Of a stretch of 6,427 nucleotides of DNA, positions 6,101 through 6,427 are shown piece by piece (the stretch's first letter is position 1; every line of letters begins with the position of its first letter). This stretch comes from Anaerolineaceae bacterium (GTDB lineage: Bacteria > Chloroflexota > Anaerolineae > JAAYZQ01), in NCBI GenBank assembly GCA_012514775.1, contig JAAYZQ010000358.1, forward strand, positions 1 through 6,427, given 5' to 3'. The translations under genes were made by a program, and so were the position numbers. The notes beneath the pieces were generated by a model. That model was not told the DNA's origin. It was given only the letters and a program-made list of their open reading frames with translations, and did not search any database.

Positions 6101-6427
6101 CGGTGGAGATGATCGTGTCGCACCTGGGCGACGATCCCGCGGCCTGGGCCACGCTCCTGGGCTGGATCCTGGTCCATCCCCTGGCGCGGATGCTGCGCCC
6201 CGAGGGGGACCCGGAGCTGAGCCGCAGTTGGATGGACGAGTGGCGCCTGGGACAGCAGTTGGCAGGCGTCATGCGAGAGCTGGGCGAGGAGGAGGGGGCC
6301 GCCTGGTGGAACGCCGGCACGGTCAAGGTGCTGGTCAAGCACCATGACTGGTGTCCGCCCCCGGAGGAAGACGAGGAGCGCGCCTACCAGGTATTGACAT
6401 CGTGGCTCAGGGACGGAGAGGTGCAGC
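3181..6427 (+). CDS. Very large GH13 alpha-amylase-family protein (partial, C-terminus missing)
   Basis: 1082 residues are visible and the frame is still open at the right edge. There is no signal peptide, so the protein should act on alpha-glucans or maltodextrins in the cytoplasm. Residues 1-310 are a mostly helical N-terminal region I cannot assign. The (beta/alpha)8 barrel begins near ITRLDQVP (311). GFTGLWLIGVWE (329-340) is a GH13 barrel strand, and DMVPNHVG (396-403) is conserved region I. TAQLNYLN (485-492) resembles the QxDLN region. VIRFDAA (512-518) is region II with R514 and nucleophile D516; LLAEAFW (578-584) is region III with acid/base E581. FMNNPDE (637-643) is region IV, where D642 is kept but the usual NHD histidine is P641. 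GLPMFGHGQVEG (668-679) ends the catalytic core. A beta-rich domain runs to about 845, then a helical C-terminal region of unknown role. The catalytic triad is intact, so an active hydrolase or transglycosylase is likely; exact specificity cannot be told. Confidence 0.9.
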   Translation, partial: MPEKVSMEFHVSRQARDRYRFDEALFSLSGNVILANLHGARVFAQRMNERRDLVNYPEQAVKAGHLNAMGLIDEISHQIVQQYRREVNPPALEHALAWLDERLGRAGVDRTLRRFADEFPPLAVYRREIDLDRYMEGETEGVPHRQILLEEMLMLWLANANPAFAPFLELFDDDDLSRETAYAPIMDNLYDFFDTQPPFGPDNENVIDLLLAPARAHPHSLFDQLEFIRRRWAGMLGTYLYRLLSSQDLMREEERAVFAGPGPSLVYEYAEVQFEPERFSRDLDWMPHLVLMAKNTYVWLHQLSQRYQRDITRLDQVPDEELDTLARWGFTGLWLIGVWERSAASRKVKQLTGNPEAVASAYSLYDYVVAGDLGGPEAYENLRARAWQRGIRMASDMVPNHVGIYSRWIVEHPDWFVSLDYSPFPSYSFGGPDLSEDERVGIFLEDHYYERSDAAVVFRRLDRWTGSEKFIYHGNDGTSMPWNDTAQLNYLNPEVREAVIQTILHVARQFPVIRFDAAMTLTKRHYQRLWFPEPGTGGAIPTRAEHGLTKEQFDAAMPEEFWREVVDRVAAEAPDTLLLAEAFWLLEGYFVRTLGMHRVYNSAFMHMLRNEENANYRATMKNTLEFDPEILKRFVNFMNNPDEETAVAQFGKGDKYFGIATMLATLPGLPMFGHGQVEGYAEKYGMEYRRAYWDEQPDPGLVERHERQIFPLLHRRHLFAEVEHFLLYDVVAPEGHVNEDIFAYSNRAGTDERALVVYHNRYATASGWVRTSVGFLARTVDGDGRAMVQRSLGEGLGLRNEPGAYYIFRDHVAGLEYIRSGQELCENGLYVELDAYKCQVLLDWREVWDDEWQQYSDLEGYLGGRGVPSIEEAQRELFLQPILRPFRELANAGHVRWLKAQRASRAGGAPDDEALAEVERRAVDLWRGIAEFTGGDGDVQALAGETRAAVEAALQLPILAERFPLPGEPRYQAAVEMIVSHLGDDPAAWATLLGWILVHPLARMLRPEGDPELSRSWMDEWRLGQQLAGVMRELGEEEGAAWWNAGTVKVLVKHHDWCPPPEEDEERAYQVLTSWLRDGEVQ

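Noticed and set aside
4767..6347. A 526-codon plus-strand frame inside the GH13 gene
   Set aside because: It is an arginine- and glycine-rich shifted reading of the GH13 gene. The correct frame continues uninterrupted with GH13 motifs, so there is no frameshift.

Overview
This is a very GC-rich window whose codon use is strongly biased to G or C at third positions. The gene styles suggest Chloroflexota, probably an Anaerolineae/Caldilineae-like lineage. That is an inference: it rests on a PTPS-related membrane protein, a dicluster ferredoxin with a CDGxGxC second motif, and a giant cytoplasmic GH13 protein that I associate with that phylum. No rRNA or tRNA gene is visible to anchor taxonomy.

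There are four protein-coding genes. On the minus strand, reading leftwards, a two-cluster ferredoxin (1520-1903) is followed by a large polytopic membrane protein of the PTPS-related, GT-C-like type (1382 to beyond the left edge). They are separated by about 137 bp holding a perfect 15-bp inverted repeat with a nested hairpin, and then a good sigma70-type promoter that would give an almost leaderless mRNA for the membrane protein. On the plus strand, a class I SAM-dependent methyltransferase (2227-2976) is followed by a very large alpha-amylase-superfamily protein (3181 to beyond the right edge, 1082 residues visible). Each has its own promoter with 17-bp spacing; the GH13 promoter is TTGACA-N17-CATAAT with an approximately 105-nt leader carrying a strong hairpin.

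The 323-bp divergent intergenic region (1904-2226) is the least ordinary part. About 180 bp of it holds four small palindromes with a shared GTT-NN-AAC apex but different stems. They are enclosed by a 9-bp inverted repeat and a 10-bp perfect direct repeat. This resembles a small non-autonomous insertion or a structured intergenic repeat family.

The genes do not form an obvious pathway. The GH13 protein points to intracellular alpha-glucan metabolism, the membrane protein to cell-envelope or glycan chemistry, and the ferredoxin to electron transfer. Apart from the intergenic palindrome cluster I see no previously undescribed multi-gene system. Very long open frames opposite the real genes are composition artefacts.
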